Positions 1 through 6,995 of a stretch of 7,155 bases of DNA are shown piece by piece. The DNA comes from Acidobacteriota bacterium. Its GTDB lineage: Bacteria > Acidobacteriota > Terriglobia > Terriglobales > Acidobacteriaceae. Below the pieces are notes generated by a model that ran no database searches, was not told where the DNA came from, and was given only the letters and a program-made list of their open reading frames with translations. The position numbers and the translations under genes were made by a program. The DNA is taken from the NCBI GenBank assembly GCA_021798235.1, contig JAJZMO010000244.1:1-7155 (forward strand), in the 5' to 3' direction. How positions within the stretch are numbered: position 1 is the first letter of the stretch; each line of letters opens with the position of its first letter.

Positions 1-194
1 ATGGTTCCCTGAGCCACGCGATGGCCCTCCGCGCCATAAATATACTCCACCAAAACTCCACTGTCGCCATGAACTCCACCATCGCTTCGCTGTCACTTCA
101 CCATCGCCACGCCGCCGGAGATGGACTTACTCTGCGCCGCGCACATCCGCCCCTCAGCATCGTAGAGATACGTGTTGACTCCATCGGGATCCAC
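1..194 (-). pseudogene. RHS-repeat protein fragment, interrupted by in-frame TGA
   Basis: Read on the minus strand, 194-96 encodes a segment containing DPDGVNTYLYDAEGRMCA, then an in-frame TGA at 95-93. The same frame continues to the window edge with VEYIYGAEGHRVAQGT. Both pieces are typical of YD/RHS repeats (YxYDAxGR followed by YxYxAxGxRVAxG), which in large secreted or surface-anchored RHS proteins build the beta-cage around a C-terminal toxin or effector. The frame is open back to a TAA at 278-276, but residues before the DPDG segment are not recognisably RHS and no convincing start or ribosome binding site is seen. The fragment lies immediately downstream of mfd and would need readthrough of the TGA to be one protein. 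I therefore read it as a decayed remnant; it could instead be an edge of a larger broken gene extending past position 1. The RHS assignment is from motif recognition only. Confidence 0.55.
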
Positions 195-282
195 CAACCC
201 TCGAATCCAAACAATGAATCCACGGTGAGAGGCTTCGGCAAGCTCAGGGCCGGTTCCAGTGTGGCCGCAGGATTCTTACCCG

Positions 283-3200
283 CTATGGAGTTGAAGTGCT
301 GCTGGCTGGGCGCAAGGCTTGCAACTGCGCGATGAGCGCATCGAGTTCGGCCAGCCATGCGGCAGGTTGCGTGGCTTTCAGCGGGAAGCGCAGCACGCCC
401 TGCGGGGTGAATTGTGCGCCGCGCTTGGCGTTGCGCGCCACGAGCTGCATCAGCTTTTCTGGATCGATCTGCGCGTTTTCAGTGAAGCCGATGCTGACCA
501 GATCGCGCTTGCGATCAATCTGCGCGATGCCGGACTGCTCGCACAGCAGACGGATGCGCCCGGCAGTGAGCAGGTGCTGCACCGGCTCTGGCAGCGGGCC
601 GTAGCGGTCTTCCAGCTCGGCGCGAATATCGGCGAGCACCTGCTCACTCTCCGCACCGGCGATGCGTTTGTACATGCGCAGGCGGTGATTTTCCTCTGCG
701 ATGTAGCTGCTATCAATGCGCAGCGCCACGCCTAGGTTCAACTGCACGGCGGGCTTGCTGGCCTGGTCCTCACCCTTGAGCGTGCGCACGGCCTCTTCGA
801 GCATCGAGGTGTACATCTCAAAGCCAACGGCTTCGATGTGTCCGCTCTGTTCGCCGCCGAGCATGTTGCCCGCGCCGCGCAACTCCAAGTCCAACGCGGC
901 GATTTTAAAGCCAGCGCCGAGGTCGGAAAATTCTTTGAGCGCGGCCAAACGACGCCGCGCGATTTCCGTCAACTCCTGATCCGGCGGAATGAGCAAGTAG
1001 GCATAGGCGCGGCGATTGGAGCGGCCTACGCGACCGCGCAACTGATATAGCTCGGAGAGTCCGTGGCGGTCAGCGCGGTTGATGACGATGGTGTTGGCCA
1101 GGGGAATGTCCAGACCATTTTCGATGATGGTGGTGGCCACCAGCACGTCGTACTCATGGCGCATGAAGGCGAGCATGACGCTCTCCAGCTCGCTCTCGCC
1201 CATCTGGCCGTGGCCGACAAGGATGCGCGCTTGCGGAACCAGTTCGTGAATGCGCGCGGAGAGGTCGTAGATGGACTCGACGCGATTGTGGACGATGTAA
1301 ACCTGGCCACCGCGTTCCAACTCCACCTCCACTGCGGAGCGGAGGATCTTTTCGTCGTACTTGGCCACGACGGTTTGGATGGCCATGCGATCCTTGGGCG
1401 GCGTTTCGATGACGCTCATGTCGCGCAGGCCGGCCAGCGACATGTGCAGCGTGCGCGGAATCGGCGTGGCCGACATGGAGAGCACATCAATTTCACGCCG
1501 CAATTGCTTCAGTCGCTCCTTGTGGCGCACGCCAAATCGTTGCTCCTCGTCAATGATGAGCAGGCCGAGGTCTTGGAATTGCACATCCTTGGAGAAGATG
1601 CGGTGCGTGCCGATTAGGATGTCGACCTTGCCCTGCGCGGTTTGTTCGAGCACCTGCTTTTGTTCCTTGGGCGTGCGGAAGCGCGAGATCATTTCAATCT
1701 TGACAGGGAAGGCGGCAAAGCGACGCTTGAAGGTTTCAAAGTGCTGGAAGCAGAGCACGGTGGTGGGCGTGAGTATGGCGACCTGCTTGCTGTCTTGGAC
1801 GGCTTTGAAGGCGGCGCGCATGGCGACTTCCGTTTTGCCGTAACCCACGTCGCCGCAGAGCAGGCGATCCATCGGCATGGAGGATTCCATGTCGTGTTTG
1901 ATGTCGGCGATGGAGTTGAGTTGGTCTTCGGTTTCGTTGAAATCGAAGGCGTCCTCAAACTCGCGCTGGAGTTGCGTGTCGGGCGTGAAAGCGTGGCCCT
2001 GCGCGGCCTTGCGCGCTGCGTAGAGCTTGAGCAATTCGTCGGCCATGTCCTGCATAGCCTTTTTCACGCGTGCCCGTGTGCGTGCCCATTGTTGCGAGCC
2101 AAGTTTGTTGAGCGTCGGCGCAGGGCCGCTCTCGGTCGAGCGATATTTCTGGATAAGGTCGAGTCGCGTCAGTGGCACGTAGAGTCGCGCCTGATCGGCA
2201 AACTCCAGAATCATAAACTCGGCGCTGACGCCCTCTTGCGCAATCTCCTTCAAGCCGAGATAGCGCGCGATGCCGTGCTCGACGTGCACAACATAATCGC
2301 CGATGGTCAGATCGCGCAGGTCCGAGATGAAGGCTGCGGACTTGGATTTTTTGCGCCGCGTTTGTGTGCGCGCCGCCGTGACCTCAGCCTCATCGTTGAG
2401 ATCGTTGGCCCCGAAGATGGCCAGACGTGCCTCTGGCAGCAGCACGCCGTTGGCGATCTCCGCGCGCAGCAGCACGGGGGCCAGCTTGTCACTGCCCAGG
2501 TAGCTGGACTCATCCATCACGGTGCCGGTGGCTTGGGGATTGCGGCTGCCGATGCGATAGGCCACGCCGTACTCGCGCAGCAAGTTGGCCAGCCGCTCGA
2601 CCTCACCGTGATTGGGCGCAGCCAGCAGCACGCGCATGTTCTGTGCGCGCAGTTGGCGCAGCTCCTCCATGAGCGCGGGAATGGAACCATGCAGGCGCAG
2701 CGTGGGCCGCGTGTGAAAGGCCGCCTCGCTGAGCGAGGTTGCATCCGTGTCGAGAATGTCGACTGCGCCCAACTGATCGAGATCGAGTCCGGGCGCGACG
2801 GCCACGCGCTGCTGCCACTCCCAGGGCGACAGATATAAATCCTCTGGCGTAAAGAGCGTGCCAATGCCGCTGCGCTCATGGCGCTGCTGCACCTTGTTCC
2901 ACCAGCGGTCGAGTTGGTTCTGCACCATTGCTGGCTCTTCGACGAAGATGCGGCTCTTCGGTAGCAGGTCGAAGACGGTGTTGCGTGCGCCGGATGCGGC
3001 GGCGGCAAAAAACTCCCAGCCGGGGAAGAAGTGCGCGCCCCCGGCGCTGATGGCCTCTTGCAGCGCGGAGGCATCGCCGTCCACGCGCTCGCCGCTCAGG
3101 CGTAGATGCACGCGCTGCAACAGCGGTTCCGTCAGCGGCGTTTCCGTCAGCGGTAACAGCAGCGCCTCATCCGTTGCGGCGGAGGAGCGCTGCGACTCCG

Positions 3201-3858
3201 GATCAAACTTGCGGATGGATTCAATCTCATCGCCGAAAAATTCCATGCGCAGCGGCGTGGCTGATTCGGGAGGAAATACGTCGAGGATGCCGCCGCGCAG
3301 TGCGAATTGGCCGGTCATCTCAACTAACTCCGTGCGCTGGTACCCGGCGCTGGCCAGATGCGCGGCCAACGTTTCCGGATCCAACTCTTCTCCGCGGCGT
3401 ACGGTGCAGGCCAGGTTGGCCGCGTGCTCCGCGCCAAAGACGCGATAGCAGGCCGATTCGATTGGAAGAATAATGATGCGAGCCAGACCGCGTGCAATCT
3501 TCCACAGCGTGACGGCGCGCTGCTCCTGAATCTCCGGATGCGGCGAAAGATTTTCAAAGGCCAGCACATCATGCGCAGGCAGGCGCACGACGGATTCAGC
3601 ATCGAGTGCTCCCGTCAGATCGCAGGCCTGCTGCACCAGCAGTTGGAGCGACTCTGCCGCGCGATTGTCGGCAACGACGACGAAGACGGGCGCTTTGGCG
3701 GCGCGGGCCAGCAGCGGCAGGTAGAGTCCGCGCGCCGTGGCCGTAAGGCCGGAGACGCGACGACGCCCCACGCCCGCAGCCAGCGACTGACTGGTGCGCG
3801 CAAAGGCTGCATCGGATTCCATCTCGGCGAACAGGTCGCGGACAAAGGACAGGATCAT
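283..3858 (-). CDS. mfd: Transcription-repair coupling factor Mfd
   Basis: Full-length Mfd of 1191 residues (the E. coli protein is 1148). Mfd is a cytoplasmic ATP-driven DNA translocase that pushes stalled RNA polymerase forward or off the template and recruits UvrA to start transcription-coupled nucleotide excision repair. Visible domains: a UvrB-like N-terminal module (about 1-350) with [12 protein letters not shown] at 188-199 and FFGDEIESI at 207-215; an RNA-polymerase interaction domain (about 511-575) with [16 protein letters not shown]; RecG-like motor domains with Walker A GDVGYGKT at 669-676, TPTTVL at 697-702, a DEEQ box at 770-773, SAT at 796-798, [11 protein letters not shown] at 909-919 and QLRGRVGR at 939-946; a translocation motif region at 981-1001 ([20 protein letters not shown]); and the C-terminal TRCF regulatory domain (about 1030-1180). 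All motor motifs look intact. The chosen ATG lacks a clear Shine-Dalgarno, and a second ATG at residue 13 is possible. A promoter lies just upstream, so the gene seems transcribed separately from mrp. Confidence 0.97.
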   Translation of the reverse strand: MILSFVRDLFAEMESDAAFARTSQSLAAGVGRRRVSGLTATARGLYLPLLARAAKAPVFVVVADNRAAESLQLLVQQACDLTGALDAESVVRLPAHDVLAFENLSPHPEIQEQRAVTLWKIARGLARIIILPIESACYRVFGAEHAANLACTVRRGEELDPETLAAHLASAGYQRTELVEMTGQFALRGGILDVFPPESATPLRMEFFGDEIESIRKFDPESQRSSAATDEALLLPLTETPLTEPLLQRVHLRLSGERVDGDASALQEAISAGGAHFFPGWEFFAAAASGARNTVFDLLPKSRIFVEEPAMVQNQLDRWWNKVQQRHERSGIGTLFTPEDLYLSPWEWQQRVAVAPGLDLDQLGAVDILDTDATSLSEAAFHTRPTLRLHGSIPALMEELRQLRAQNMRVLLAAPNHGEVERLANLLREYGVAYRIGSRNPQATGTVMDESSYLGSDKLAPVLLRAEIANGVLLPEARLAIFGANDLNDEAEVTAARTQTRRKKSKSAAFISDLRDLTIGDYVVHVEHGIARYLGLKEIAQEGVSAEFMILEFADQARLYVPLTRLDLIQKYRSTESGPAPTLNKLGSQQWARTRARVKKAMQDMADELLKLYAARKAAQGHAFTPDTQLQREFEDAFDFNETEDQLNSIADIKHDMESSMPMDRLLCGDVGYGKTEVAMRAAFKAVQDSKQVAILTPTTVLCFQHFETFKRRFAAFPVKIEMISRFRTPKEQKQVLEQTAQGKVDILIGTHRIFSKDVQFQDLGLLIIDEEQRFGVRHKERLKQLRREIDVLSMSATPIPRTLHMSLAGLRDMSVIETPPKDRMAIQTVVAKYDEKILRSAVEVELERGGQVYIVHNRVESIYDLSARIHELVPQARILVGHGQMGESELESVMLAFMRHEYDVLVATTIIENGLDIPLANTIVINRADRHGLSELYQLRGRVGRSNRRAYAYLLIPPDQELTEIARRRLAALKEFSDLGAGFKIAALDLELRGAGNMLGGEQSGHIEAVGFEMYTSMLEEAVRTLKGEDQASKPAVQLNLGVALRIDSSYIAEENHRLRMYKRIAGAESEQVLADIRAELEDRYGPLPEPVQHLLTAGRIRLLCEQSGIAQIDRKRDLVSIGFTENAQIDPEKLMQLVARNAKRGAQFTPQGVLRFPLKATQPAAWLAELDALIAQLQALRPASSTSTP

Positions 3859-3883
3859 CGTGCTGGTGGTGAGGGAACGCTCT

Positions 3884-3912
3884 ATTTTACGCGGTCATTC
3901 TGGATGCGCCAA
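3884..3912 (-). promoter_or_regulatory. Sigma70-like promoter for mfd
   Basis: On the minus strand a TTGGCG (-35, 3912-3907) and TAAAAT (-10, 3889-3884) are separated by exactly 17 bases. The -10 matches the consensus at five of six positions and the -35 at four of six. The expected transcription start is near 3877, about 18 bases before the mfd ATG. The 11-base string GCGTAAAATAG around this -10 recurs in front of the thioesterase gene. This is inferred from sequence alone. Confidence 0.5.
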
Positions 3913-4000
3913 TTGCAAGGGACTTGCGGTTTGCCTCCCACTCCAGCCGCAAAAGCGCGGCTAGAATGAGAAGCCCGCGGATGTTGTTTGTGCTGCGCCA

Positions 4001-4015
4001 CCGAAGATTCTTCGG
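4001..4015. repeat. Perfect palindrome in the mrp-mfd gap
   Basis: CCGAAGATTCTTCGG is a perfect inverted repeat (seven-base arms around one central base) lying 44 bases past the mrp stop codon. It could fold as a hairpin in the mrp transcript, but no U-tract follows on either strand, so I do not call it an intrinsic terminator. The string plus the following GCTCACTGGGTTCGCTC resembles a short interspersed intergenic motif that I recall from other bacterial genomes, but I cannot verify that here. The rest of the 200-base gap (3859-4058) holds the mfd promoter, a second weak hairpin (AGCCGC/GCGGCT, 3945-3962) and a 12-base direct repeat. Confidence 0.4.
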
Positions 4016-4058
4016 CTCACTGGGTTCGCTCGGAAGGAGAATTCATTTTCTGGATGCG

Positions 4059-4907
4059 CTAGCTGATCTCCAAAACACTGGTGTCACTGGCGGCGCGTTG
4101 CTGGGCGCGTTCGGCCACGGCGCGTGCGATCTGATAAAAGCTCTTCGCTTGCTCGGAGTGTTCGCCGGCCAGAGCCACGGGCAGGCCACGATCGCCGCCG
4201 AAACGAATCTCCGGGTCCAGTGCAATCGCGCCCAGAAACGGCAGATTGAACTGGCGCGCAGTGCGTTCGGTACCGCCCTGCGAAAAGATGTCAATGGCCT
4301 TGTGGCAGTGCGGGCAGTCAAAGTGGCTCATGTTTTCGACCATACCCAACACGTCCACCTTGACCTGATGAAACATTTCCAGCGCTTTGCGCGCGTCTTG
4401 CAGCGCGACGTCCGACGGCGTGGAGATGACCACTGCGCCGGTGAGCGGAACCGTCTGCACCAGCGAGATGACCACGTCGCCAGTGCCCGGCGGCAGATCT
4501 ACGATGAGAAAGTCTAACTCGCCCCAGTTCACCTGCTGCAAAAATTGGCGAATGATCTGGTGCAGCATGGGGCCGCGCATCACCAGCGGCTTGTCGCCGG
4601 GGGAGATGGAGCCGACCGAGATCAGCTTGATGCCATGCGCCTCCAGCGGCTCAATTGCATTGTTTTCCAGCACGCGCGGCTGGCGGGTTGCGCCCATCAT
4701 CAGCGGCACGTTGGGGCCGTAGATGTCGGCATCAACCAGTCCGACGCGATGGCCCAAGCGCGCCAGGGCGATGGCCAGATTGACGGCCAGCGTGGTTTTG
4801 CCCACACCGCCCTTGCCCGATCCCACGGCGACGATGTGCGCAATGCCCGGCAGCGGTTGTGGTCCTTGCGGCGGCGCAGCGTGCGCGTGGCCTCCCATGT
4901 GTCCCAT
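4059..4907 (-). CDS. mrp: Mrp/ApbC-family iron-sulfur cluster carrier ATPase
   Basis: A 282-residue cytoplasmic P-loop ATPase of the Mrp/NBP35/ApbC family, which binds and delivers Fe-S clusters to apo-proteins. The deviant Walker A GKGGVGKTT is at 31-39, the DADIYGPNVPLMMG switch region at 59-72, and DLPPGTGD at 137-144. The family's metal-binding CxxC is present as CPHC at 198-201, followed by the typical IDIFSQGG stretch. It is the short form: the N-terminal MIP18/DUF59 domain seen in many Mrp proteins is absent and replaced by a short His/Gly/Pro-rich leader (MGHMGGHAHAAPP). The start is well supported: AGGAG at 4920-4916 lies 8 bases ahead of the ATG. The thioesterase stop is only 12 bases upstream and overlaps the ribosome binding region, so the two genes are almost certainly co-transcribed and probably translationally coupled. 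Family assignment is firm; the client proteins cannot be told from sequence. Confidence 0.95.
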   Translation of the reverse strand: MGHMGGHAHAAPPQGPQPLPGIAHIVAVGSGKGGVGKTTLAVNLAIALARLGHRVGLVDADIYGPNVPLMMGATRQPRVLENNAIEPLEAHGIKLISVGSISPGDKPLVMRGPMLHQIIRQFLQQVNWGELDFLIVDLPPGTGDVVISLVQTVPLTGAVVISTPSDVALQDARKALEMFHQVKVDVLGMVENMSHFDCPHCHKAIDIFSQGGTERTARQFNLPFLGAIALDPEIRFGGDRGLPVALAGEHSEQAKSFYQIARAVAERAQQRAASDTSVLEIS

Positions 4908-4915
4908 GTTGGTTT

Positions 4916-4922
4916 CTCCTTA
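4916..4922 (-). promoter_or_regulatory. Stop codon fused to the mrp Shine-Dalgarno
   Basis: On the minus strand TAAGGAG combines the thioesterase stop TAA (4922-4920) with the AGGAG Shine-Dalgarno of mrp (4920-4916), sharing one base. Ribosomes ending the thioesterase would release directly on the mrp initiation site, the classic arrangement for translational coupling. It also fixes the mrp start at 4907 rather than the internal ATG three codons later. Confidence 0.75.
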
Positions 4923-5441
4923 TATCTTTTGCGCGCCGTTCTGGTTCTGGCGCTTGCGGTTGTGTTCCTGCTGGCGCTGTTCGCGGCGGCGGCCTGCGTC
5001 GTCGTAGCGGCGCTGCTCCTCGCTGGAGCGAATGAGCAGTGGCGGAACGGGAATGCTGTGGCCTGCTTTGTCGATGGCGACAAAGGTTAAGTAGGCGCTG
5101 GCCACGTGGCGCGTGAGATTGGCGTGGGCATTCTCCACCCAGACCTTGACGCCAACCTCCATCGAGCGGTGAAAGACGCGGTTGACCGTGGATTTGAGCA
5201 CCAGCAGATCGCCCACATGCACCGGAGCGATAAAGTCGATGTGCTCCATCGAGGCCGTCACCACATGGCTGCGCGAGTGGCGATAGGCAGCCATAGCCGC
5301 CACCAGATCAATGAAGTGCATCAAGCGCCCGCCCAGCAGATTGCCCAGCACGTTGGTGTCATTGGGCAGGATCAGTTCGGTCATTTCCGATTGCGACTCG
5401 GTGGCGGAACGTGCGGGCTGGGCGCTGGGACTGGAACTCAT
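4920..5441 (-). CDS. Acyl-CoA thioesterase (hotdog fold, YciA/BACH-like)
   Basis: A 173-residue cytoplasmic thioester hydrolase that would cleave acyl-CoA to free acid and CoA. The family signature is clear: LPNDTNVLGNLLGGRLMHFID at about 25-45, with N30, the GG pair at 37-38 and the catalytic-type Asp45, then the central hotdog helix. A second block VTASMEHIDFIAPVHVGDLL (61-80) and the strand pair SMEVGVKVWVEN (93-104) complete one hotdog domain. Such proteins act as dimers, trimers or hexamers of the fold. The C-terminus (about 141-173) is a highly charged Glu/Arg/Gln-rich tail, common in this subfamily and probably helical or disordered. The N-terminal 20 residues are Ser/Ala-rich and poorly conserved in type; no good Shine-Dalgarno precedes the chosen ATG, and a start at Met20 is possible. 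It is the first gene of an operon with mrp. Chain-length preference cannot be read from the sequence. Confidence 0.9.
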   Translation of the reverse strand: MSSSPSAQPARSATESQSEMTELILPNDTNVLGNLLGGRLMHFIDLVAAMAAYRHSRSHVVTASMEHIDFIAPVHVGDLLVLKSTVNRVFHRSMEVGVKVWVENAHANLTRHVASAYLTFVAIDKAGHSIPVPPLLIRSSEEQRRYDDAGRRREQRQQEHNRKRQNQNGAQKI

Positions 5442-5456
5442 GGGTATACTCGTGCG

Positions 5457-5585
5457 ATGTCAGAGATTGCATTGCGCAGCGTTGGCTTGCGCGACACAGA
5501 CACCCCCTATTTTACGCTGAAGCGTGACGGTGGATTGGGAGCGGGGCCGCATGGGGATAGATCGGATGCGCCCCTGTTTTTTTAG
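5457..5585 (+). CDS. Possible leaderless 42-residue ORF, unknown function
   Basis: A short plus-strand ORF running divergently from the thioesterase. A TATACT hexamer (5444-5449) ends seven bases before the ATG, which would put the transcription start on or next to the initiation codon, as in leaderless mRNAs; no matching -35 is visible. The ORF begins MSEIALRSVGLRDTDTPYF and ends APLFF, with its TAG (5583-5585) sitting on the end of the T-tract of an intrinsic terminator in the same orientation. The peptide has no signal peptide, membrane segment or recognisable motif, and I do not recognise it. It may be coding, or the unit may be a small non-coding RNA of about 125 bases antisense to the thioesterase 5' leader, or chance. 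The terminator is the strongest part of the case. Confidence 0.25.
   Translation: MSEIALRSVGLRDTDTPYFTLKRDGGLGAGPHGDRSDAPLFF
5509..5514 (-). promoter_or_regulatory. Candidate -10 element for the thioesterase-mrp operon
   Basis: TAAAAT on the minus strand within GCGTAAAATAG, the same 11 bases found at the mfd -10. It would start transcription near 5502 and leave a leader of about 60 bases before the thioesterase ATG. No good -35 hexamer is found at 16-18 bases upstream, so the call rests on the -10 and the shared context. Confidence 0.3.
5543..5583 (+). terminator. Intrinsic terminator, plus-strand orientation
   Basis: The left arm GGGGCCGCAT (5543-5552) pairs with ATGCGCCCC (5566-5574), giving nine base pairs with one bulged C around a 13-base loop. 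TG and a run of seven T (5577-5583) follow. This is a textbook Rho-independent terminator for rightward (plus-strand) transcription. Read leftward, the hairpin is preceded by A's and followed by no T-run, so it does not end the barrel-gene transcript efficiently by the usual rule. Its T-tract overlaps the stop codon of the last barrel gene, so it would stop antisense transcripts from entering that gene. Confidence 0.6.
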
Positions 5586-6253
5586 AAGCGATAATACACG
5601 CCGAGCGCTGGCTCCTGCGTATAGGTTAGGTCTCCGTTTACAGTAGAAAATGTATTGAGGTTCGGTGCCGAATCGATGTCCACTCGATCTTGCAGGCGCA
5701 GTCCGAAATGCGAAGCAAATTTCCAGTCCAGTCCGAGGCCGCATTCAAATACGAATTCCGTTGCGGAACTAGTGTATATTTGGCCACTGCTGGGCACAAC
5801 GAACAAAACTCCGCCGCCCGCTAGGGCAAAATACTGCAGATTGCGCTTCTTCCGCGAGATTACCCAATCGCCAGTAATCGTTTGTGCGTAGGCCGAGACC
5901 ACGACTGTAACTGGCTGGGAGTTACAGCCGGATGAGGGACAAGGTGTTGTAGGTGCGTTCGCGGGGAAAATATAGGTATACGTTTGGTTCGCACGGTTAT
6001 AGGAGTAAGCCGCCTCAAAGCCCACCCAGGAATTATGAATATGGCGCATCTCCAATAGAGCCCCTGCGGAGTTGGAAGAGCTTTGTGAATACTCGCCAGA
6101 TAATGGTGTGCCCGACTGGGTCGCACCACTGACGGCTCCATCAATACTAGCCGCAACGTCCGTCTGCCCATAGGCTATTGCGCCATTCCACGCCGCCACG
6201 CCCGCCAGCAGGCAGGCAAGATGGATCCATTTCTCTTTCATCTTTGCTCGCAT
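5582..6253 (-). CDS. Small outer-membrane beta-barrel protein, last copy of tandem array
   Basis: A 223-residue predicted secreted protein. The N-terminus MRAKMKEKWIHLACLLAG plus a further hydrophobic run to about residue 27 looks like a Sec signal peptide, with cleavage likely near AIAYG-QTD. The mature part has alternating polar/aromatic strands and glycine-rich turns (FALAGGGVLFVVP at 142-154, GLGLDWKF at 172-179, HFGLRLQDR at 182-190). It ends in the strand LGVYYRF, whose C-terminal Phe is the usual signal for BAM-mediated outer-membrane insertion. These suggest an eight-strand-class OmpA/OmpW-like barrel; the function is unknown. One predicted loop holds a Cys pair (C105, C110), possibly a disulfide. 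The chosen ATG overlaps the upstream gene's stop as TGATG; an alternative start at 6241 (Met5) is equally compatible with the signal peptide, while an in-frame ATG at 6319 lies inside the upstream gene and is unlikely. This copy ends in TAA, unlike the TGA of the others, and closes the array. Confidence 0.8.
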   Translation of the reverse strand: MRAKMKEKWIHLACLLAGVAAWNGAIAYGQTDVAASIDGAVSGATQSGTPLSGEYSQSSSNSAGALLEMRHIHNSWVGFEAAYSYNRANQTYTYIFPANAPTTPCPSSGCNSQPVTVVVSAYAQTITGDWVISRKKRNLQYFALAGGGVLFVVPSSGQIYTSSATEFVFECGLGLDWKFASHFGLRLQDRVDIDSAPNLNTFSTVNGDLTYTQEPALGVYYRF

Positions 6254-6279
6254 CAGAAGCGATAGTATACGCCGAGGGC
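6244..6279 (-). repeat. 36-bp direct repeat at barrel-gene junction (copy 1)
   Basis: This stretch spans the end of the middle copy (coding for GVYYRF), the TGATG overlap and the first codons of the last copy. It is identical over 36 bases to 6960-6995, 716 bases away. It marks the unit of the tandem duplication. Confidence 0.85.
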
Positions 6280-6969
6280 TGGCTGTTGGGAGTGCGTGTA
6301 GACCTTGGGCTCGTTCCATGTGGTGCCGGATTGGAAGGAACTATTGGTAAGGCTGGGATACAGGCCGGGTGCAGCCAGAATTGGGGTTTTATAGATGGCG
6401 ATCCGATCTTGCAGGCGCAGTCCAACATGCCGGGATAGTTTCCAATCCAGTCCGGGGCCGAAGAGGAATGTAAATTCCGCTGCATTTTGAGTTGTGCTCT
6501 GCCCGCCGCTGGGAATAAAGAGAAGGAGTCCGCCGCCAGCTAGAGCGAAGGGTCTGAAGTTGCGCACTTTTCTAGAAAACACCCAGTCGCCAGTGATCGA
6601 GTGCGCGTTGGCCGAGACGGCAGCTATGGGCTGTTTATAGATGGGAGGGCAATTGCCGGAGGTTGGACAGGGTGGATAGAGGATTTGAGCGGTGGTTGTG
6701 ATGTAGCTCTGATTGGCGCGATTATAAGAATATATAGCTTCAAAGCCGATCCAGGGGCTAACAATGCGGCGCACTTCGAGCAAGGCACCAGCAGCATCTG
6801 CGGCACTCTGAGTTACGCCGCCCGAGGTTGTACTTTCGTTGAACGTTCCGATGATGCTTCCTGCAATGTCGGTCTGCTTTTGCGCATGAGCGGATAGGGC
6901 AAGCATTACAGCCGCTACAGCCACCAGATGTGCAAGATGCAGCCATTTTCTTTTCATCATTGCTCGCAT
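6253..6969 (-). CDS. Small outer-membrane beta-barrel protein, middle copy of tandem array
   Basis: A 238-residue paralogue of the genes on either side. It has a signal peptide (MKRKWLHLAHLVAVAAVM, likely cleaved after ALSAHA), then the shared blocks GALLEVRRI (61-69), WIGFEAIYSYNRANQ (73-87), SITGDWVFSRKVRNF (124-138), FALAGGG (141-147), GLDWKLSRHVGLRLQDR (173-189) and the C-terminal barrel strand ALGVYYRF. A Cys pair (C101, C107) sits in the same predicted loop as in the downstream copy. It differs from both neighbours near the C-terminus, where a longer Ser/Asn/Pro-rich segment (about 195-224) replaces a shorter loop. Its ATG overlaps the upstream copy's stop in TGATG, and its own TGA overlaps the next copy's ATG in the same way. 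There is no clear Shine-Dalgarno, so coupling to upstream translation is likely. A start at 6957 (second Met of the MM pair) is possible. The physiological role is unknown. Confidence 0.8.
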   Translation of the reverse strand: MRAMMKRKWLHLAHLVAVAAVMLALSAHAQKQTDIAGSIIGTFNESTTSGGVTQSAADAAGALLEVRRIVSPWIGFEAIYSYNRANQSYITTTAQILYPPCPTSGNCPPIYKQPIAAVSANAHSITGDWVFSRKVRNFRPFALAGGGLLLFIPSGGQSTTQNAAEFTFLFGPGLDWKLSRHVGLRLQDRIAIYKTPILAAPGLYPSLTNSSFQSGTTWNEPKVYTHSQQPALGVYYRF

Positions 6970-6995
6970 CAGAAGCGATAGTATACGCCGAGGGC
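6960..6995 (-). repeat. 36-bp direct repeat at barrel-gene junction (copy 2)
   Basis: The second occurrence of the junction sequence, covering the end of the third copy, the TGATG overlap and the first codons of the middle copy. The same region at the end of the last copy (from 5582) is related but diverged, with TAA as stop. Confidence 0.85.

Noticed and set aside
200..282. Terminator after mfd
   Set aside because: Only short weak inverted repeats (such as GGCC arms at 248-266) without a T-run are present; nothing qualifies as an intrinsic terminator.
1642..2838. Long open frame (398 codons) on the plus strand opposite mfd
   Set aside because: It lies entirely antisense to an intact, motif-complete mfd; its His/Gln/Gly-rich composition is what the complement of GC-rich codons gives, and no family motif or ribosome binding site is visible.
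3924..4517. Plus-strand open frame of 197 codons across the mrp-mfd gap and the end of mrp
   Set aside because: Most of it is antisense to mrp, and the translated product shows no recognisable domain or ribosome binding site.
4545..5090. Plus-strand open frame of 181 codons with a hydrophobic stretch
   Set aside because: It is antisense to mrp and the thioesterase; the apparent membrane segment is the complement of the Arg/Gln-rich thioesterase tail.
6199..6241. Possible lipobox (LAC) in the signal peptide of the last barrel copy
   Set aside because: The Cys falls at the start of the hydrophobic core, not at its end, and the paralogue has His at this position, so a signal-peptidase I site fits better.
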